26,498 bases of DNA, taken from positions 1 through 26,498 of the forward strand of contig DATDCV010000569.1 in the NCBI GenBank assembly GCA_036524155.1, read 5' to 3'. A program made the translations under genes and the position numbers. Numbering within the stretch: the stretch's first letter is position 1; each line of letters begins with the position of its first letter. The stretch comes from DATDCV01 sp036524155 (GTDB taxonomy: Bacteria; Verrucomicrobiota; Verrucomicrobiia; Limisphaerales; UBA8199). Positions 23,401 through 26,498 of this stretch are shown in pieces. The notes beneath the pieces are model-generated. The model was not told the DNA's origin. It worked only from the letters and a program-made list of their open reading frames with translations, and searched no databases.

Positions 23401-26400
23401 GCCGACGCCAACACCGTGTTGACCCTCGACCTTAAACTTGCCGCTACCAACAGCAACCCGAAGCGGGTCCGCGTCGCCGCCCCAATCCTCGGCGCGCCTG
23501 TCATGCTGGCGGAATGGACCGTCAAACCCGACGCCGGCCAGCGGCTGGTCTACCGCGCTGGTTCGCTGATTCCGGCCGCCGGCCTTCAGGACGTTTCCGG
23601 TTTCGCCCAACTGGGTCGCTTGTTCACCGGTAGTCAATCAGGGCACGCCGCGTTCCTGGTGGTGGGAACGCTTATCCTCCTTGCCGCGGCCATCGTGCTC
23701 TGGCGATGGGCCGCGCAGGACGGCGTCCATAAGTTCAGCCCGCGCCACCTCACGGGGAGTATCCTGGGGTTCATCGCTCTCCTAATGGCTGTGCTGCTTA
23801 CCGGAAATTTCATGCAAATCGCCCGGAGGCAACACGTGGCTCCGCCCGGCGACATCGTCTTGCTCGCCCCGGTGCAACAAGCCGGCAGCGCTTTGACCAT
23901 CGATGTCGCCAACGTGGCCCAGGGAAGCTCATTCCCCGTGCTGCTCAGCTATGCGTGGCCCGTGTTGCTCACGCTCCTGGCCTGGTTCTATGGGTGGACG
24001 TCAGAGGAAAAACTCACCCGCACTGTGGCTTCGCTCTGCGGTTGGACCATCCTGGCCTGGGGCGCGTTGCGCATACCCGGTGGCGTCAGCCTGTTTCTTG
24101 GCGTGCTGTTCATCTTCCTTTTGTTGAAAGTCCTGATCCCAGTGCTGCGCGGCCTTTGGCGAGTCCCCGAAAAGTCCGAATCCATACCGCCAACTCCCGC
24201 AGCCACCGGCACTGCCTCGGCCGCGGCATTGCTCGCCCTGTGCGGCCTCGCGTGGTTCAGCCTCGCCTCTCCGCCCAGCGCCTTGGCGGCTTCAAAGTCC
24301 AGAGCGGTAACGTCTCAACCATCGGTCAAATCTTCGGACTTCGGACTTCGGATTTCCGACTTCTCATCGGCGCCGCCGATCGCCGAATCCGTCGTCCAGC
24401 ACATGCGCGTCGAAGACAAGTACGCCGCCGCCACCGCCAAAATTCGCTGGTGCGCCAACAAGGGCCAATTGCTGCCCTTAATGTTTGAACCCGGCGTGCT
24501 GACGCGAATCGCCTATCCCACCAACTCCCTCAAACTTGTCCAGGCCACTGTCGGTTCCAAACGCGCTCAACAACTGCTCGCCCAGGCCGCCGGCACCTAT
24601 GACATCGAACTCCAGTATGAGTTGCAGGTTGCGAAAAAAGACGCCGAAAGCGGTCTAACCCTGCCTCTCCAGCACGGCCTCATCAACGACCTCAACCTCA
24701 CCCTCGTCAACCTCGACGTGGACCTGTTCTCCTCCCGGGCCGTCTCCATTCAGCGCGACCGCTCCGGCAGCAATACCGTCGCCCGAATCCTCCTCTCCCC
24801 CGCCAACGACGTCTGGGTCGGCTGGAGACCCAGGAGCCGCGACGTCAAACACGAAAAACCGGTCTTCTACGCTGAAATTTCTCAACTCTACGTCCCGGGC
24901 GCAGGCGTCGTCGAAGGCGGCCACTATTTGACCATCCGCCCCGCACAAGGCGAAATCGCCGAGCTAACGCTCGACGTGCCCCCCGGCGCCACTATCACCG
25001 ACGTTCTCGACGCCTCGACACCGGCCACCACCAATGCCAGCGCCAACACCTCGGCGCCGCTGGTTTCCTTGTGGCGTTTCGATCCCGACACCCGCAAACT
25101 CCGCGTCACCTTGAGCCCTCCGCAGTCGCGCGCTTTCTCCGTTCTCGTCCGGTCGCAGGTTCCCACGGGGCCGCTGCCGATGGAACAATCCGTCGGTTTG
25201 ATCGGCGTCGAACAGGCCGCCGGGCAGGTTGGCCAGCTTGGCGTCGCCACCGGCAACGAGGTCCAGCTTGACACCGTCACCGCCGCGGGACTCTCCCCGA
25301 TTAACCTCGAAGATTTCCCAGGCGAACTCACCGCTGCTCTCGTACCCCAAAACCCCGGCCTGACGGTGCGTCGCGCTTACCGCTATGCGGAGCCTACTGC
25401 GACGGCGTCCCTCCGCGCCTCGGCCGTCGAGCCGGACGTCCGCGTCGAAACTCAGGACACTCTTTCGCTCGGTGAAGACCGGACCGTCCTGGCGGCCAAT
25501 CCAACCGCCGAAATCACCCGCGCCGGCATCTTCAAACTCAGTTTCCTCATGCCGCCGGGCTTCGATGTCGAATCCATCAGCGGCTCCGCCCTCAGCCATT
25601 GGACCGAACTCAAAACGGACGAGGGCCGGGTTATCACGCTTAATCTCGCCGGCAAGACTGAAGGCAAGCAACAGTTCGCCATCAGCCTGGCCGGACCGGG
25701 CACCCGCGCCACCAACGCCTGGCCCGTCCCTCAGATAACGTTCCGCGAAGCCGGCAAACAACGCGGCACCCTCCTCGTCGTGCCCGAGCAGGGCCTCCGC
25801 CTCCAAATCGCCGCTTCCGAGGGCCTCACCCAGTTGGACCCGCAAAAATCCGGCATCAAGCAGAAAGGGGTGCTCGCCTTCCGCATTCTCCAGACTCCGC
25901 GCAGCCTCTCGCTGAACATTGAAAAGGTCGACGCCTGGATCCAGGTCACCAGCCTCGAACACGTCACACTTGGTGAAGCCCAGATGAAAATTGCCGCCAA
26001 CCTGCAATACCAGATCGAGAACACCGGCGTTAAGAACTTCCTCGTGCAGCTTCCCACCAACGCCACCAGCGTCCGTTTCCAGGGCGAGCAAGTCGCCGAT
26101 TTTCTCCCGGTCGCGGGCGCTGTCACCAACGGCCTCCAGCTCTGGGAAGTCAAACTTCACCGCCGGGTCATCGGCTCCTACCTGCTCCAGGTCAACTGGC
26201 TCACACCTATGCCCGACAAAGCCTCCGAGTTCCTCCTCCGCGGCGTCCAGGCCGCCGATGTCAGTCTCCAGCGCGGCTTTGTCACCGTCCAGTCCGGCGG
26301 CCGCCTGCAGGTCCGCGTCGATTCTCCCTCCTCTGCCCTGCAACCCGCCGAATGGCAGAGCATCCCGCGCGCGCTCCAACTCGGCCTCCCCACCAGCGCC

Positions 26401-26498
26401 GCCGACCTCACCTACCGCCTCGTCGAAACCGACTTCCGGCTCCCCCTCAAGGTCGAACGCCACGACGTCGTCAACCTCCTCCCCGCCCGCGTCAACAG
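20431..26498 (+). CDS. Giant membrane protein with two homologous halves, at least 2022 residues (runs off right edge)
   Basis: The frame from ATG 20431 is open to the window end (2022 complete codons), so the C-terminus is missing. I do not recognise a family. A signal peptide (MKNLIAIGCAALLLAGARGA) is followed by about 1050 beta-rich, presumably periplasmic residues. Next come about six membrane helices (near 1073-1092, 1111-1130, 1171-1188, 1197-1213, 1217-1240, 1263-1285) and then a second beta-rich part. Each half holds an A module (431-540; 1508-1630) and a B module (591-866; 1671-1960) that align by eye. Examples are LRELLVRVPKGFAVASL versus IFKLSFLMPPGFDVESI, and GVSQISPDKFP versus GLSPINLEDFP. 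The last helix ends like a signal peptide (SPPSALA/A), suggesting fusion of two ancestral genes. The ATG is 4 bases after the previous stop, so it is probably co-translated with the sigma-VWA operon. Confidence 0.85.
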   Translation, partial: MKNLIAIGCAALLLAGARGAEQKADLKDLSISGGIENGKARITIEGILAALTGEQKPAFATAIQESIGLGANKVTYRILVSAEVVAGSPNELPLAITGEGEIRQVSGELLQDWSIRQETNGTRTLVLRTRKMDKPPTQFAFTITADQDLKAVPTQLLPLTLTALQPALSSGYIKIEPAAELSAEPDNPSGVAPIDPKFLPDSMRDGKTDDTVALAWRFQGTTYSLPLRIALADPEARRVVLRDFHLDGQLGDKTAGFTLTATASIKDPKGGSLDLLSGAVALTELPQHSDWRLRFDQGKFVFAADHAGVFPIELKFDAKVQPGADGARGWNALDFQVARAAMQPLVLKGLPSDTQFEFPGAARPERAADAFKTYLPSDGSVKLSWKETRAESEGKLFYAAEMLSQISVGPGLMRQIALLDCKVMQGELSRLVIIPRGAGEVTRVQGKDLLAWNVEPVDASSDRRLIVQFNQPQKDLFSLQVQLQTPLGAFPQSAEVIQLRPEGATRFAGYFRIVNEGAVRLEVAQAAGVSQISPDKFPETDTTKTVLRPTGNQKFAYRFSGGDFALRLQADQIQPEVAVSEILAYRVAETELTIDAEMELDIREAPLRELLVRVPKGFAVASLTATGLSDYFVREPEDQPDAELRLVFGQPVSGRQLVQLRLERNKPLGEPAWALPRVSLVKSKSVRGHIAVAADAGFRVAAERTQGLTEIATAFFPRKLAGIQAAFRLSDANWQAALRVDRLPQTVQVDGLHLFSIAEGLAYGSSVLNYSISGAPVSSFRLELSDEYFNVEFSGKDIRNWEKSTNGYLVHLHSPVSGPYTLLATYERPFKSQGETLTFTGAHPLDTQSDQGHTVVISAYQFQVKPVEISPGLLPLETREVPPEYRLFFDAPILAAYRYNSRPFNLKLALNPLAQGDSLNQVVDRASLTTRISKEGQVLTEARYFVKNRGNPHLRLEIPAGTRLWATTVNGASVVPVLDKTANLIPLPQAADANTVLTLDLKLAATNSNPKRVRVAAPILGAPVMLAEWTVKPDAGQRLVYRAGSLIPAAGLQDVSGFAQLGRLFTGSQSGHAAFLVVGTLILLAAAIVLWRWAAQDGVHKFSPRHLTGSILGFIALLMAVLLTGNFMQIARRQHVAPPGDIVLLAPVQQAGSALTIDVANVAQGSSFPVLLSYAWPVLLTLLAWFYGWTSEEKLTRTVASLCGWTILAWGALRIPGGVSLFLGVLFIFLLLKVLIPVLRGLWRVPEKSESIPPTPAATGTASAAALLALCGLAWFSLASPPSALAASKSRAVTSQPSVKSSDFGLRISDFSSAPPIAESVVQHMRVEDKYAAATAKIRWCANKGQLLPLMFEPGVLTRIAYPTNSLKLVQATVGSKRAQQLLAQAAGTYDIELQYELQVAKKDAESGLTLPLQHGLINDLNLTLVNLDVDLFSSRAVSIQRDRSGSNTVARILLSPANDVWVGWRPRSRDVKHEKPVFYAEISQLYVPGAGVVEGGHYLTIRPAQGEIAELTLDVPPGATITDVLDASTPATTNASANTSAPLVSLWRFDPDTRKLRVTLSPPQSRAFSVLVRSQVPTGPLPMEQSVGLIGVEQAAGQVGQLGVATGNEVQLDTVTAAGLSPINLEDFPGELTAALVPQNPGLTVRRAYRYAEPTATASLRASAVEPDVRVETQDTLSLGEDRTVLAANPTAEITRAGIFKLSFLMPPGFDVESISGSALSHWTELKTDEGRVITLNLAGKTEGKQQFAISLAGPGTRATNAWPVPQITFREAGKQRGTLLVVPEQGLRLQIAASEGLTQLDPQKSGIKQKGVLAFRILQTPRSLSLNIEKVDAWIQVTSLEHVTLGEAQMKIAANLQYQIENTGVKNFLVQLPTNATSVRFQGEQVADFLPVAGAVTNGLQLWEVKLHRRVIGSYLLQVNWLTPMPDKASEFLLRGVQAADVSLQRGFVTVQSGGRLQVRVDSPSSALQPAEWQSIPRALQLGLPTSAADLTYRLVETDFRLPLKVERHDVVNLLPARVN
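21706..22050 (+). repeat. A module, copy 1, in the giant protein
   Basis: It encodes residues about 426-540. Landmarks are LVIIPRGAGEVTRV, RRLIVQFNQPQ, QLQTPLGAFPQ, then VRLEVAQAAGVSQISPDKF. It aligns by eye with copy 2 at 24952-25325 in the same landmark order. Confidence 0.6.
22201..23028 (+). repeat. B module, copy 1, in the giant protein
   Basis: It encodes residues about 591-866. Landmarks are LRELLVRVPKGFAVASL, ERNKPLGEPAWALPRVSL, a GFRVAAERTQGLTEI segment, LRVDRLPQTVQVDGL and GPYTLLATYERPF. It aligns with copy 2 at 25441-26310. Confidence 0.6.
24325..24365 (+). repeat. TTCGGA-type short repeat inside the giant gene
   Basis: Tandem TTCGGACTTCGGACTTCGGA followed by TTTCCGAC encodes SSDFGLRISDF, just after the sixth membrane helix. 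It contains the inverse of the AAATCCGAAG core found at 18219-18261. This short simple repeat is read in frame and sits in a linker. Confidence 0.55.
24952..25325 (+). repeat. A module, copy 2, in the giant protein
   Basis: It encodes residues about 1508-1631. Landmarks are LTLDVPPGATITDV, RKLRVTLSPPQ, RSQVPTGPLPM, then VQLDTVTAAGLSPINLEDF. It is longer than copy 1 because of an Ala/Thr-rich insert (TPATTNASANTSA). Confidence 0.6.
25441..26310 (+). repeat. B module, copy 2, in the giant protein
   Basis: It encodes residues about 1671-1960. Landmarks are IFKLSFLMPPGFDVESI, a TRATNAWPVPQITF segment, GLRLQIAASEGLTQL, LNIEKVDAWIQVTSL and GSYLLQVNWLTPM. The order and spacing match copy 1. Confidence 0.6.

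Noticed and set aside
21121..23637. Several 190-260 codon minus-strand frames under the giant gene
   Set aside because: All are antisense to the same continuous plus-strand gene and show no recognisable motif or start context.
24964..26463. A 499-codon open frame on the minus strand
   Set aside because: It lies antisense to the giant gene, whose plus frame is open over 6 kb with a signal peptide and repeated modules. The minus frame reads as low-complexity Gly/Glu/Asp/Ala, as expected from GC-rich codon bias.

Overview
The window looks like part of a Verrucomicrobiota chromosome (Pedosphaera/Limisphaerales-like). This is an inference from gene style, not from a marker gene. The DNA is GC-rich. 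It encodes an H-X9-DG prepilin-like protein, very large secreted proteins built from Ig, LamG and lectin-like modules ending in an FYRL tail, a beta-propeller histidine kinase, and an ECF sigma factor next to a VWA protein. All of these are typical of the PVC group. I saw no tRNA, rRNA, CRISPR array, insertion sequence or phage gene.

Layout. (1) Positions 1-5957 hold two divergent genes for secreted repeat-module proteins. The minus-strand gene runs off the left edge. The plus-strand gene encodes a 1618-residue multidomain protein and ends at a strong intrinsic terminator. The two genes share a module of about 230 residues, with three copies visible. (2) Positions 6081-9037 are a ferrous-iron uptake operon, feoA-feoA-feoB. 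The first FeoA is unusually cysteine-rich and there is no feoC. (3) A lone prepilin-like gene lies at 9301-10080. (4) On the minus strand, a histidine kinase with about 14 propeller blades (14130-10999) is followed by its probable NarL-type response regulator (10874-10218). (5) From 14311 to the right edge lie four same-strand genes with gaps of 21, 32 and 4 bases: an ECF sigma factor; a membrane-anchored VWA protein whose N-terminus resembles an anti-sigma domain; a 735-residue exported protein with an internal duplication; and a protein of at least 2022 residues that continues past the window.

The last block is the best candidate for an undescribed system. The likely logic is an ECF sigma factor held by the cytoplasmic tail of the VWA membrane protein, co-expressed with two exported or membrane proteins. 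The giant protein has two homologous halves, each with an A and a B module, separated by about six membrane helices. The second half begins after a signal-peptide-like segment, as if two copies of one ancestral protein had been fused. Several short low-complexity stretches in this operon look like in-frame remnants of dispersed repeats.

Limits: all family names rest on motifs read by eye. Start codons are uncertain for the kinase, the prepilin and the first FeoA. Promoter and operator calls are weak.
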